NCBI RefSeq assembly: GCF_000321225.1
Contig: NW_004451652.1
Coordinates: 124,001 to 188,000 of the forward strand
Source: Odobenus rosmarus divergens
Lineage: Eukaryota; Chordata; Mammalia; Carnivora; Odobenidae
Reading direction: 5' to 3'
Length of the DNA stretch: 64,000 nt
This document shows positions 36,096 to 48,653 of this stretch, in pieces. Position 1 is the stretch's first letter; each line of letters begins with the position of its first letter. Below the pieces are notes generated by a model. The model made no database searches, was not told the DNA's origin, and saw only the letters and a list, made by a program, of their open reading frames with translations. The position numbers were made by a program, and so were the translations under genes.

Positions 36096-36304
36096 GCAAA
36101 CATGATTTTAAAAGGTTGTAAAATACTGTATGGGCTGCATGTATCAAAATTTTACCTGCTTCCCTAATACTGGGCATTTAGTTGTTTCCAAATGATTGAA
36201 CATCCTCATGCACATTTTGTTCTAATTTCTGATTATTTCCTTAGGATACTAGAGGAGAAAGGAATTCTTGAGGAATAAGAACATTTTAAAGGCTTTGGAT
36301 AGAG

Positions 36305-36411
36305 GGGTGCCTGGCTAGCTCAGTCGGAAGAACGAACAACTCTTGATCTGGGGGTTGTGAGTTCAAGCCCCACCTGAATGTAGCAATTACATACATACAT
36401 ACATAAAAAAA
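36305..36411 (+). mobile_element. CAN SINE, short tRNA-like subtype
   Basis: Head 'ggtgcctggctagctcagtc' with the 'tcttgatctgggggttgtgag' and 'gttcaagcccc' tRNA-like blocks, then a direct A-rich tail with (CATA) units. The TSD is imperfect: aaaggctttggataga before and aaaggctctatataga after. Confidence 0.88.
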
Positions 36412-36661
36412 TAAAGGCTCTATATAGATTACCAGATTACTGTCCTGGAAGTATGTAGGTTTATACTCCAGGAAACAGGAGTTGAAAGAACCAGCTTTAA
36501 ACACACTGAATTCTTAATCTTTGTCCAATTAATAAGGAAGAAATAAATTTCATTATCGCTTTAAGTTGCAAATTTTAGATTCCTAAATTTTTTCCATATG
36601 TTTATTTGCTATTTTAATTCCCTTTGTTGTGAATTGTCCTTCTATCATTTTACCCTTTTTT

Positions 36662-36851
36662 GTTTTAAAGATTTTTATTTATTTGAGAGAGAGCAAGCAC
36701 AAGTGGGGGAAGAGGCAGAGGGAGAGGGAGAGGGACAAGCAGACTCCCCACTGAGCATGGAGCCCCACCTGGGGCTCAATCCCAGGACCTCGAGGTTGTG
36801 CAAAAGTTAGCCGCTCAACCTACTGAGCCACCCATGCACCCCCTATGGTTA
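36662..36851 (-). mobile_element. CAN SINE
   Basis: The tail (aaagatttttatttattt) is at the left and the head (ctgagccacccatgcacccc) at the right. The TSD taccctttttt is at 36651-36661 and 36852-36862. Confidence 0.92.
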
Positions 36852-37236
36852 TACCCTTTTTTGAATGAGAGTCCACTTGATTGCAAAATGAGACAGATCG
36901 TCTGGGCCAATGGAGAACATTCTGGGGGAAAAATTGCTGGCTCTGGAAGCAGAAAATCTCTTTAAGACTTCATACCATACAGTTTCCTTGAACTGAGATT
37001 TGAAAATTGGTTTCCTTTCATTAGTACTAGAATAACAACAGGAAGTGGCAGAATGGAACCTTATTTATGCTATCATTTTAGATAGAAGAATTTTGGGGAA
37101 ACAACCAGTTCTATTTCCTAACTACAAATAGACATTGTTTTGCACTGTCACATGCTACAAAAATATAGATTCAGTTGATCATGTTAGCTTTAACTGGTTG
37201 AAAAGTAAAAATAGATTCAGTCAATAAGTTTATAGG

Positions 37237-37444
37237 ATAGGGGCACCTGGGTGGCTCAGTTGCTTAAGTGCCTGACTCTTGATTTCAGCATAGGTCATGA
37301 TCTCAGAGTGGCAAGATGGAGCCCTGCTTCAGCTGGGCTCCATGCCCAGTGGGGAGTCTGCTTAGAGATTTTCTCTCCCTCTGCCCCTTCCCCCTGCTTG
37401 TGTGCACTCTCTCTCTCTCTCTAAAAAAATAAAATCTTCAAAAA
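37237..37444 (+). mobile_element. CAN SINE
   Basis: Head ggcacctgggtggctcagtt and a CT-rich tract before the A tail. The TSD aataagtttatagg is at 37223-37236 and 37445-37458, perfect over 14 bp. The middle of the element has a few extra bases relative to its relatives. Confidence 0.94.
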
Positions 37445-37754
37445 AATAAGTTTATAGGGTAATCAAAAAAATAACCTTAAGATTTTTATAGTTTATTAAC
37501 TGAATTGGCCAGATGTTTTGGCCTCTGGATGCATGAAGCCACAGAACTCACCTTTGAAGAGAGTTCATTCATTCATGGTCATCATAGAGAACTCTGATTT
37601 GAATGAGCTGTGATAGCTGGACAAAAAGATCTATTTCAAAATTTTAATATTTTTTTGGACATTGGAGAAATAGTGTCCAAGAATAAAGTCTGTTCTACTC
37701 AATTACTAATTAATTCTAAGTTTTTTAAATTTCTTACAAAATTCTAAATGAGTT

Positions 37755-37779
37755 ATTGTATTGTATTGTATTGTAATAC
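37755..37779. repeat. (TTGTA)n short repeat
   Basis: Four 'ttgta' units in a row. Confidence 0.8.
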
Positions 37780-37851
37780 ATAGGTGTCACGTACATTCGC
37801 ACTTGAAAGAAACGCTTAAATATAACCACTAACGAGTCTTAAACTCTTGAG

Positions 37852-37963
37852 GCACCTGGCTGGCTCAGTTGGTAGAGCACATGACTCTTGATCTCTGGGA
37901 TGTGAGTTCGAGGATTACGTTGGGTGTAGAGATTACTTAGAAATAAAATCTTAAAAAAAAAAT
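37852..37963 (+). mobile_element. CAN SINE, short tRNA-like subtype
   Basis: Same short type as the copy at 36305. The TSD agtcttaaactcttgag (17 bp, perfect) is at 37835-37851 and 37964-37980, indicating a fairly recent insertion. Confidence 0.95.
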
Positions 37964-38085
37964 AGTCTTAAACTCTTGAGTTGTTGGATGAGGAAAGGAA
38001 GAAGAGGGTGAGTAGATCGGACATACATCATATCTAATATAGCTTCAACTTATAGTATAGACAACAGTATCTTATAGTGATACTT

Positions 38086-38282
38086 TATTTTATTTTTTTT
38101 AAAGATTTTATTTATTTATTTGAGAGAGAATGAGAGAGAGAGCACACGAGAGGGGGGAGGGTCAGAGGGAGAAGCAGACTCCCTGCTGAGCAGGGAGCCC
38201 AATGCGGGACTCGATCCTGGGACTCCAGGATCATGACCTGAGCGGAAGGCAGTGCTTAACCAACTGAGCCACCCAGGCACCC
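38086..38282 (-). mobile_element. CAN SINE
   Basis: T-rich tail at the left, head at the right. The TSD begins cttatagtgata on both sides (from 38071 and from 38283), with one later mismatch. Confidence 0.93.
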
Positions 38283-39335
38283 CTTATAGTGATATTTTAA
38301 ATGATATATTTGCTTTTGTTCAAAAATTTAAAAAAATCAAATCAACAAATACTAAATGCCTACTTTGTGTTCTACTAGTACTTTGGGTTAAAAATAAGCC
38401 TTGAGCATGATCATGATGAATCACAGTCATAATTTGAGAACTTACTTATAATTGTAAAACAAAAGTAAAATATTCCTTGAGTTCCTTCTCTGAGGGAAAA
38501 ATTATGATTTGAAAAAAATAATCACCCCATCATCCTGCCCTTATGACTCTAAAATTAACTATTTAAAAATTTAACAATATGTAGGCATTGTAGAAAATGC
38601 TCAAAGTGTGTTAAAATAACTTAAACCTTGGTGTGTGAGTATATATGTATTTACCAGGAACTAAACCCAATGTATTTGGATCTCAAATTGTTATGTGGGG
38701 ACAGATTAATTTAGTTTGTCCTCCAAATACAGTTACTTGATTATTAAGTAAATTTAAATATTCTGCTGTGTTTAACAAACTAAGAGAGCTCACTGATGAT
38801 GGTGAATCTATTTAGAAAAGTAATAGCTCTTTCTTTTAACTATATACAGAAATTTCCAAACACACTAAAAAGAGACCAAAACAATGAGGACAAGAGTGTG
38901 TGCCTTTTTAAAACTGGCATGCAACAGAGAAAATAAGTTAACACTTACTGGACTTATTTGTTCTATCCATGCTCAAGCTTATAATTTTTATTCATGAATT
39001 CTATATATAAAAAGACTGGGGTTTTTTTTGGTCTAGAACAATGTTTTTCAACTTTTTTTGGTTGTTGTTTTTTGGTTAACAAACTCCTTTGAGACTCTGA
39101 GGCAGGCTATGGATCTTATCTTAAAAATATGCTCATCTCAACACTTCTCTGATGCCTACAAATGGACCTTACATTTAGAGTTAGAGGTGTACTCTTGAGT
39201 CCTTAGTTTGTATGCTCTACTAAAATGTTACACGTTTAGGAAGAATTTCACTTGAGTAAATTCAAGAAAGTGTCTTTTATCTTTGGTTCTGTCATCTAGA
39301 TTGATAAAAATTAACATGAAGAAAGGAGAAGGGTT

Positions 39336-39560
39336 GGGGCGCCTGGGTGGCTCGGTTGGTGAAGCATCTGCCTTTGGCTCAGGTCATGATCCGTGGCCCT
39401 GGGATTGAGTCCTGGGTGGGGCTCCCTGCTCAGCAAGGAGCCTGCTTCTCCCTCTTCCTCTGCCCCTCCCCACTGCTCATGCGTGTGCGGCTCGCACGCT
39501 CTCTCTCCCTCTCATGTGCTCTCTCAAATAAATAAAATCTAAAAAAAAAAAAAAAAAAGA
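39336..39560 (+). mobile_element. CAN SINE
   Basis: Head ggcgcctgggtggctcggtt, an extended CT-rich tract and an A18-type tail. The TSD gagaagggtt is at 39326-39335 and 39561-39570. Confidence 0.93.
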
Positions 39561-40253
39561 GAGAAGGGTTAACTCTTGCCTATCAGAATGTGGAGTTTCC
39601 ATTTTATAATGTGAAGATTCCAATTTTACTTAAGGAGCAACTTGAAATACGTAAGAAGTGGGGTGCGGTGTTGTCCCTCACATTTCAGAAGTATATGATC
39701 AAAATTTTGTGATGTTTGTACTTCTCATGCTTGTTCTCTATCTGCTGGGGTTGTGATATAATTTAGTAGTGGTTTCTCCAAATGTTTTAATTTTCTCTAA
39801 GTTAATGTCCTAAAGCCTGCCAATATGGAAATATATAGAATTTTATAGTTCATCATTAAATTTAAATTTCAAAACCTCAGTTTTAAAACAATTTCGTTTC
39901 TTGAGGCAGTAATTATTTTAGAGTATTTGGAAAGTCATTTGTATGAATAGTAGTCTGAGTATGGTTAAGCAAACCTAACCACTTTTGATGACTCCACCTT
40001 AGCCTATGCTTTAGTCAATGCGGAGGTTATTACTTTTTTCAGTTACATTTGTAAATCTGTCTTCGTTTCTGCATGATACAGCTGTCAAGATCTTTTTTTA
40101 TCTTAACCAAAGAAAGGAATGATGCATTAGCAAGTGGGTTGCAAGTGGAACAAAAGAGTTATGATAAACACCCTGAAAATAAAGATAGCAGGGGTGATTC
40201 AACAATGAGAGACAATGTATGTAGATACCAGGGTCTAATCTTCCCATACACTC

Positions 40254-40278
40254 TGTGTGTGTGTGTGTGTGTGTGTGT
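40254..40278. repeat. (TG)n microsatellite
   Basis: About twelve TG dinucleotides in a row. Confidence 0.95.
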
Positions 40279-40555
40279 TTATGGTGTGTGCAGGGGAAGA
40301 CTGAAGGGTTGTGGGGAAAGTATGCTATTGCTGGAGCAGCTGTATTTCTAACTCTTCCAAATTGTAATTGGGTTGTGTACAAGAATTTTTCAGAGTGTGG
40401 GTGGGCAGAAAAAAATCCAGCTTCACATCAGAATGTTAACCAAAGAGGAACCATGTACCTTTGTATTTTTGTAGTGTAAGGAGGAGGCAAATAGCAAGTT
40501 GTTTCCTATGTGAATAGCTCAAAAGTACCTTACCATTTCCAATTCCATCTTTGCA

Positions 40556-40790
40556 GGATAACAGGTTAGCTGAGTGTGGGCTATGGAATCAGATTTTCTG
40601 GGTGGAATCCTCATTCTGTCACTTCATTGGTGTTTGACCTTGGAAAGGTTCCTAAATTACTCTGTGCCTCACCTTCCTCACTTAGTAAAATTTGAATAAT
40701 AATAGAATGTAGCCTATTGTCAGTAAGCTAATACTTATAAGGCTCAACCACAGTGCTCAGTGAATGTGAACTTCTTTTTAGTACTTCTAC
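40556..40790 (-). mobile_element. MIR fossil
   Basis: Reverse-orientation MIR blocks occur in order: 'ggctatggaatcagattt', 'tgaccttggaaaggttcc', 'ctctgtgcctcaccttcct', then 'cacagtgctcagtgaat'. Diverged but unmistakable. Confidence 0.75.
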
Positions 40791-42176
40791 CTTACTTTAT
40801 ATTATTGATCTATTATTGTTACTACTAATAACAGGAGCATTCCATTTTATAAAGGAAGACATTTACCTTCTCTTTGTTATTTTGGAGGTTTTCTCCTTTC
40901 TCTATACTTGGGAATCCTGCTGACCTTGCTGTTACTCTTGACGACTCCACTCTTGCTACTGCCTTCCTTTGGTGTCCTTGTACAAACCATCTGTGAGAGC
41001 CAGGCCTTTTCTTTTTGGCTAATATGTCACTTATTAACCCTTCTCTTTTCAGGGCACTTAGCTCAGGAAATCAGGGACTAAAGGAATTTATGAAACTAAT
41101 GTAGGCAAAGGTGTAATTCTGCCTGAACTGGGGCTATGGAACTAGGAATTTAATTGAAAGTTGTACCACTTTTTTTAAGTTTTCTGAGGATATGATGGTG
41201 GAATATTTTTCCCTTCCATTCCTTAGCGATCAGCTTTTTTTCCATTTTTTAACATTTGAGTGTTTTCAAATACTTTTTCTTCTTTCTCTGGGTTTTTTTT
41301 TTCCTTCCTTTTTTTTTTTTTCATTTTTGCTTCACGATTGTCCAGAATGTTTTGGTAATTTAACAACTTCAATCCTTTTCTGAGAATCTTTTCTTGACTT
41401 TCAACTGGGCAGAAAATATTTTAGCCATGTATTATATTACTGTGATGTAGTAAAGTTGATCAAACAAAATACCTCCATTCAATAACAAACTTTACTTGCC
41501 TTACAAAGAATAGCATTCCATCATTTATACCTACAAAAACACAGATCAGTTTACTAGACTATTCTTTCCCTCAGTTTAATAATGTAACAGTAATTGCATT
41601 ATTTTTTTTACGCCTAATTGTCTAACTTTTGCTTTTCTGAAATTTCAATATACTTCTTTAAATAGATCCTCAAGCAGTTAAAAAGAAAAACATTTTAGTA
41701 TGATTAAACTGAACCTTGATAATTGAGTATGTCATTAAGAAAACATGCCCAACAAATTCAGTTACATTGGTGATGCTTTTTTAGCATATTTCCACAGACA
41801 TTATAACCAAAGATACTATGCTTTTGTCCAAGAAGTGTGTCTCTTTAAATTTTTTTTTTTTTGGCTTGGAATTCTAGTATTTCCGCAATTTTTCCCATGT
41901 GAAAAGCATCCAAATCCACAATACTTAGACATGTAAGTAAACACTAAAGGAAAAACAGATCTCATACCTTGGGCTGAATTCAGTGTTCTTCCAGTGGTGT
42001 GGACGTACAGAGTATTTTTAGGGTGTGGCTAGTTAATTTTATTAGACCATGTAACTACTGCACTAACTTTGGTTGGATCCTCACAATGACCCAGTGTACT
42101 TCTGTGAGCAATGACTGCGCACTCCATTCAGCTAGCCATCTTCCCGAATTAACTGTAGACAAAAGTCCTTGGGGCT

Positions 42177-42350
42177 GTGATTGAGACTGTGGGCTCTGGA
42201 GTTAGACAAGGGTATGAATCGTAGCGTCCAAGACTCAACAAGTTATACTTTAAGCTTCAGTTTTCTTCTCTTTAAAGAGAGATAATATTAATAATAAATG
42301 CCATTATAAAGTTGATATGAGGACTAATAATTAGTGCTTCTCCCATACCT
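42177..42350 (-). mobile_element. MIR fossil
   Basis: 'gactgtgggctctggagtta', 'acttt-aagcttcagttttctt' and 'agataatattaataata' match the reverse-orientation MIR order. Limits are approximate. Confidence 0.65.
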
Positions 42351-42857
42351 ATGTGAAAAATTTCAAAAAGTGTTAGCTCATGAGAAGCAGAAGTTTAAAA
42401 TGGTTTTAGGAAAATTCAAAAATGCACTGGGCCAGAAGTGTGTGAAAGCTCATATATTTGCAGTATGAAGGATGCTGTTTTTATTTGCTAGCACGTAAAG
42501 TTATTTAGTGGAAAGAGAATAAGGTTAAGAAAGTCGAACTTAGTATAAAGTTCCATTTAATAAATCTAGTCTTAGGGTAAGAGGAAATAGCAGCAATAGC
42601 AGAATCCAGCAGCAAAAGTAAAGGGAGGAGGATAAACACTTCTAAATCCTGGACTAGCAGTGGGTATAGGTAGCATGTTGTGACGGAAAAGCACAGTGCT
42701 TGGAGGTAAGGTATGTGAGTTTCTGCTCTCTTATCAACATATGATGATGATGTTGGACTGGATGTTTTCAGGGTTTTCTTCGAGCTGTTAATATAAACCT
42801 GAAAAATTTTCTTATATGTGGAATAAATGTTTAAATAGGCTATTTAAATGTTTAAAT

Positions 42858-43252
42858 AGATAGCTTCCCAAAGGTGTCCACATACTCATTCCTGGAACCT
42901 ATGAATGTCACAGGAGCTACCTTACATGTCAAAAGGGACTCTGCAGATGTGATTAAGAATCTTGAGATGGGAACATTATTGTGGATTTTCTATGTGAGCC
43001 CAGCAAAATCACAAAGGACCTTATAAGAGAGGAAGGTCAGAGAAAGATGTGACAAAGGATCACAGAGATCAGAGAGATGTAGGCCAAAGAACATGGGAAG
43101 CTTCTAGAGGTTAGAAAAGAACAAGGGACAGATTTGTCCCCAGAGCCCACAGAGACTGATTTTAGACTTTTGACTCCAGAACTATAAGATAGTAAATCCA
43201 TGTTGTTTTAACAATAAGTTTATGGTAGTTTGTTATAGCAGCAATAGAAAAC
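42858..43252 (+). mobile_element. MaLR-type solitary LTR remnant
   Basis: Blocks such as 'aaaagggactctgcagat', 'gtgattaagaatcttgag', 'ccttataagagaggaagg', 'gactccagaactataa' and 'tgttatagcagcaatagaaa' match the LTRs of nonautonomous ERVL-MaLR elements. There is no internal retroviral region and no coding capacity. The 5' side borders a small local duplication (aaatgtttaaatag). The exact subfamily is not assigned. Confidence 0.7.
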
Positions 43253-43432
43253 AAGCAATGGAAAAGCAATACAAGCTTTATCAGTGTGGTTTTGCTAAAA
43301 GGAGGCAAATTGTGTTACTTGAGATACTATGTAGAGACATCTGGTGAACCATGCTTTTTCTATATGTATATAATTATGGCTTTTAAATGAACTTGTTGGT
43401 TTAACTTATTTAATGTTGAAATAATTTGGTAT

Positions 43433-43637
43433 TTTTTGGTTTTGTTTTATTTTTAAAAGATTTTATTTATTTGAGAGAGAGAGAGGTATCATGAACGGGG
43501 GGGAGGGGCAGAGGGAGAGGGTAAAGCAGACTCTCCGCTGAGCAGGGAGCTGAATGTGGGGCTCGATCCCAGGACTCCGAGATCATGACCTGAGCCGAAG
43601 GCAGACACTTAACTGACTGAGCCACCCAGGCACCCCA
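43433..43637 (-). mobile_element. CAN SINE
   Basis: The tail contains ttaaaagattttatttattt and the head is at the right (gccacccaggcacccc). Flanks aatttggtatt (left) and aatttggtact (right) suggest the TSD. Confidence 0.9.
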
Positions 43638-45334
43638 GGAATTTGGTACTTGAGTGTACAATTCCAAGTTCCTTTTCTTTGTGGGCCAAATTTCCCATAA
43701 GATTTTTATCTATATTACAACACATTCCCTAGTCTTAAGGACTTCCTGGTCTTAGGAAAACACTGATTTCTGCCAGCCATGATTCATAGCCTAAACTTAT
43801 TCAGACTGACCTCAATCCAAACCTCGCTAAGCATCCTTGCCCTCTGCTTGTCTTTTACCTTTGGGTTTGGATATAGTTACAAGAGACAAGAATGAAGCAC
43901 TAGTTTTGAAAGGGGTGGGGGGAGTACCTGTAAATACCTGGCCTAGAAAGTCCTAAATACAGTGAAGGCAGCTGACCAGAGGTCAGGATCCATCAGAGTC
44001 ATCCTCTAAATGTTAGTATGTTATAGTAGCCCTCAGACCTCACCACATTTTATCCTTTGTATCACCCTTCCTTCCTAGGAGAGAGAGCTAGCTATTTAGT
44101 GAGTCTTACAAAAAACTGAAACACTGAAGAGGGTACCATGGAAGAAGGTACCCATGAAATACAAACAATTTAGCAAGGGTAAGGTATGGCACAGATGTTA
44201 GTGAAAAGAAAAAACACCATGTCACATCTGTTCTATAACTAACCCAACTGATCCACTTTATATCTTGCCACTCCTTAAAATAAGCTGTAATGTCTTTTTA
44301 TGTTAAGTCAACTTAGTATTATGTTAAGTCAAATTAGGTCATAGCTAATAACTTGGTTTTTAGCTTACTCAATATGTTAGTTTAATAGTATACACAGACT
44401 GCTTTGGATATGACCTACTGTATGAAAATATTTCCCATTTGTGTCCACCTATGTGGACATTCATTATTTTAATCCTGAGCTCTTATTCCAAAAGGTTTGT
44501 GAGGTGGAATCATTGGTTGATTAGAAAGTTCACTCATAAGAACAAGTCAAGGGAAGAAACTGGGAGAGATGAAAGTGAAAGAATGAAGATAGAGGCATTG
44601 GGAGACTTGGTTTTCAAGCCTTTACTATTTCTTCTACCATTAATAATAATTAACAGATTATTTCAAAATTAAATAAATTAAGCCAACTCATGTACTATAA
44701 TAAAAGTCTAAAATTAATTAAATTAAAATTAAAATTGTCATATGAATGGAAATAAAATTTTTTATGGACTTACACTAGCTTAGAATAGAAAGTAAACTAT
44801 CCAGTGGGTCACCGATGACTAGAAATACTCATAACTAAATGGCATGATGTGGTTGTTGAAGCAAAAACAATTTGCAGCCCACCAGGTCATCTTTTCAGTA
44901 AATGTGTGTGCCTCATTTTAGTATCAGTAATGCACACCTGCTTTGACAGCTGTCTTCAAAAACTGAATCACCTAGCATTTATTGTATCTAAGGCACTGTA
45001 AGAAGATAATGCATCTTGAATTTGCTGATTTGGTACCCTGAATAATGTGGCATTCATTACTCAAAGCCCTTAAATAAATATCAAGTTGTGAACTATAAAC
45101 CTAAACATATTATTATTCAATAATTAATTTATAAGAACTTTAATGAGTGATTTAAAATTTAAAAATTAGATTTGAATCTGAAGTACCTTTTCATTTCTTT
45201 TTTTTAAAAGATAAAATTCTCAATCCCTAATTTAGCTTCTTTTTCAGTTATAGAACACCTGCTTTAAGAAAAAGTATGGGAATTAAATAGAATTATAAAA
45301 TTGATAATGTATGTGTACATGATTGTTCATTTTT

Positions 45335-45521
45335 TTTTTTTTAAGATTTATTTATTTTGCCAGAGAGACAGAGAGAGAGGGAACACAAGCAGGGGGAGTG
45401 GGAGAGGGAGAAGCAGGTTTCCCGCTGAGCAGAGAGCCCAATGCGGGGCTCGATCCCAGGACCCTGGGATCATGACCTGAGCCGAAGGCAGACGCTTAAT
45501 GACTGAGACACCCAGGCACCC
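45335..45521 (-). mobile_element. CAN SINE
   Basis: Reverse orientation. The TSD catgattgttcatttt (45319-45334) and catgactgttcatttt (45522-45537) has one mismatch. Confidence 0.94.
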
Positions 45522-47464
45522 CATGACTGTTCATTTTGAAAAAATTATCACAAGTGTCCTCCAAATCCTGAGCTCTTCAAAGTACAAAATTCCATAGCTG
45601 ATTGGAATAATTTGGGGGACAAGGTGCTAAACTAGTGTTTTAATTAAAATGATATATTTAAAAACCATTTAAAGAACAGTACAGCAATTTTATACTTTTG
45701 AATTGTGTCAGTCCCAAAAGCAGCTGGTCTTTACTTACTTTCCACCTTAATTTGCTGATTACCCCCACAGATTCTTATGAACTGTTTGGGACACCAATTC
45801 TCAGCATGGCTGCTTGTTCTGGTGAGAGAAGTGACTTTAAGAGAATGCTGCCTATGGAGCATCCTTTAAAATCTTTTGTAATAAAACGTGAATAAAAATT
45901 AGGTGGGGCCATTAATTAGAAAGGAAGGTGTATTATTGATGTCTGTAGGTATGACCATGGGGTTGGTGTTGACAGGTTCAAGGGCAAAGTAGGCATTGCA
46001 GGTGTAAGCATACCTTAGAGATATTGCGAGTTTGGTTCCAGATCACCGCAATAAAGCAAATATCACAATCAAGTGAGTCAAATGAATTTTTTGGTTTCCC
46101 AGTACATATAAAAGTTATGTTTATACTGTAATCTATTAAATATGCAATAGCATTATTTCTAAAAAGCCCCACAATGTACATACCTTAATTTAAAAAATAC
46201 TTTATTCCTAAAAATGCTAGCCATCATCTGAGTTTTCAGCAAGACATAATCTCTTTGCTGGCGGGGGGTATTGCCTGGATTTTGATGGCTGCTGACTGAT
46301 CAGGCTGTGGTTGCTGAAGTTGAAGTGGCTGTGGCAATTTCTTAAAATAAGACAATAGTGAAGTTTGCTGATTCAATGGACTCTTCCTTTTATGAACAAT
46401 TTCTCTGTAGCATGTGATGCTGTTTGATAGCATTTTACCTACAGAACTTCTTTCAAAATTGGAGTCAGTCCTCTCAAACCCTGCTGCTTTATCAACTAAG
46501 TTTATGCAATATTTTAAAACCTTTCCTGTCATTTCAAGAATCTTTACAGCGCCTTCACCAGGAATGGATTCCATCTCAAGAAACCACTTTCTTTTCTTAT
46601 CCATTTGAAGCAATTCCTCATCCATTCAAATTTTATCATAAGATTGCAGCAATTCAGTCCCATCTTCAGGCTCCACATCTAGTTCTAGTTCTCTTGCTAT
46701 TTCTACCACATCTGCAGTTACTTCCTCCACTGAAGTCTTGAACCCTTCCACACCATCCATGAGGAATTGACTCTTTCCAAACCCCTGTTCATGTTGATAT
46801 TTTGACCGCTTCCCAAGTATCACAAATGTTCTTAATGGAATCTAGAATGGTGAGTCCTTTCCAGAAGATATTCCATTCACTTTGCCCAGATTCATCAGAG
46901 GAATCACTATGTATGGCAGCTATAGCCTTATGAAATGTATTTCTTAAATAATAAGACTTGAAAGTTGAAATTACTCCTTGATCCATGGGGCTGCAGAGTA
47001 GATGCTGTGTTAACAAACATAAAAAGAACATTTATCTTATTGTACATCTCCATCAGAGCTCTTGGGTGACTAAATGCATTGTCAGTGAGTGGTAATATTT
47101 TGAAAGAATTTTTTTCCTGAGCAGTAGGTCTCAACAGTGGGCTTAAAATATTCAGTAAACCATGTTGTAGACAGATGTTCTTGTCATCCAGGCTTTGCTA
47201 TTCCACTTGTGGAGCACAGGCAGAGTAGATTTAGCATAATTCTTATGGGCCATAGGATTTTCAGAATGGCAAATGAGCACTGACTTCAACTTAAAGTCAC
47301 CCATTAGCCTCATTAGCGCCTCTAACAAGAGTCAGTCTGTGAAGCCAGCCTATGAGGACAGGCACTGACTTCTCTCTAGCCATGAAAGTCCTACATGGTG
47401 TGTTCCCCAATGTAAGACTGTTTCATTTACATTGAAAATCTGTTGTTTAGTAGATACCTTCATT

Positions 47465-47496
47465 AATTTTAGTAGATGTGCTGCCGAAGCGAGCAC
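47465..47496 (-). pseudogene. U6 snRNA 5' fragment (tailless retropseudogene)
   Basis: Read on the - strand from 47496 this gives the first 32 nt of U6 snRNA, beginning GTGCTCGCTTCGGCAGCACA, with one mismatch at U6 position 22 (C for A). The match stops at the ACTAAAATT stretch. A perfect 16-bp direct repeat, gataccttcattaatt, flanks it at 47453-47468 and 47497-47512. The four bases AATT are shared between the repeat and the U6 3' edge, which suggests microhomology-primed reverse transcription. No poly(A) tail and no promoter are present, so it cannot be a functional RNA gene. Confidence 0.88.
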
Positions 47497-47576
47497 GATA
47501 CCTTCATTAATTATCTGAGCTAGATCTTCTGGGTAACTTGCTGCACATTTATATCAGCACTTGCTGTTTCACCTTG

Positions 47577-47751
47577 TTTTTTTTTTTTTTTTGAGAGAGA
47601 GAGAAAGAGAGAAGGAGGGAACAGGGGAAGGGCAGAGGGACAGGGAGAGAGAGAATCTCATGGAGCCCGATGCAGGGCTTGATGTCACGACTCTGAGATC
47701 ATGACCTGAGCCAAAATCAAGAGTCAGACACTTAACCGACAGAGCCACCCC
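47577..47751 (-). mobile_element. CAN SINE inside Tigger1
   Basis: T17-type tail and GA-rich tract at the left, head cagagccaccc at the right. The short TSD tcaccttg is at 47569-47576 and 47752-47759. It interrupts the Tigger1 transposase remnant. Confidence 0.9.
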
Positions 47752-48557
47752 TCACCTTGCACTTTTATGTTATAGAGATGGCCTCTTTTCTTAAGCCTCA
47801 TGAACCAACCTCTGCTAGTTTCAAACTTCTTCTGCAGCTTCCTCAGACTTCACAGAATTGAAGAGAGTTAGGACCTTGCTCTGGATTAGGCTTTGGTTTA
47901 AGGGGATGTTGTAGCTGGTGTGATCCTTTATCCAGAACACAAAATTTCCTCCATAAATCTGTTTCACTTTTTTATCATCTTTTGTGTGTTCATTGGAGTA
48001 GAACTTTTAATTTTCTTCAAGAACTTTTCCTTTGCATTTCCAATTTGGCTAACTGGTGCAAGAGGCCTAGCTTTTGGCCTATCTTAGCTTTCGACATGCC
48101 TTCTTTATTAAGCTTAATCATTTCTAGCTTTTGGTTTAGAGTGAGACATGGGTGACTCTTCCTTTCACTTGAACACTTATGGCCATTGTAGGGTTATTGG
48201 CCTAATTTCAATATTGTGTCTCAGGGAATAGGGGGGCTTGAGGAGAGGGAAAGAGGGCAATGGCCAGTAGGTGAGGCAGTTAGAACACACACACATCTAT
48301 CAATTAAATTCACCATCTTAATGCGTGTAGTTTTTGGTGACCCAAAACAATTACAATAGCAACATCAAAGATCACTGATCACAGATTACCATAACAAATA
48401 TAATAATAATAATGATGAAAAAGTTTGAAATGTTTTGAGAATTACAAAAATGTGATGCAGAGACAGGAAGTGAGCAAATGCTATTAAAAAATGGCACTGA
48501 TAGACTTGCTAAATGCAGGATTGCCACAAATCTTCAATTTGTAAAAAATGCAATATC

Positions 48558-48653
48558 GAGGGGTACCTGGCTAGCTCAGTTGGTAGAGCATATGACTCTT
48601 GATCTCAGGGCTGTGAGTTCAAGGCCCACATTGGGTGTGGAGACTACTTTAAA
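48558..48653 (+). mobile_element. CAN SINE, short subtype, inside Tigger1
   Basis: Head 'ggggtacctggctagctcag' with the tRNA-like 'gactcttgatctcaggg' and 'gagttcaaggccc' blocks. It ends with little A tail before Tigger1 terminal sequence resumes (ttgcaataatgaagtgcaat). Confidence 0.88.

Noticed and set aside
37852..37963. tRNA-like sequence in the SINE heads, including this copy
   Set aside because: A/B-box-like blocks belong to the tRNA-derived SINE promoters. Body, A-rich tail and TSD show a retrotransposon rather than a tRNA gene.
46236..46625. 129-codon frame on the - strand as a host gene
   Set aside because: It is part of the dead Tigger1 transposase, within the element's terminal repeats.
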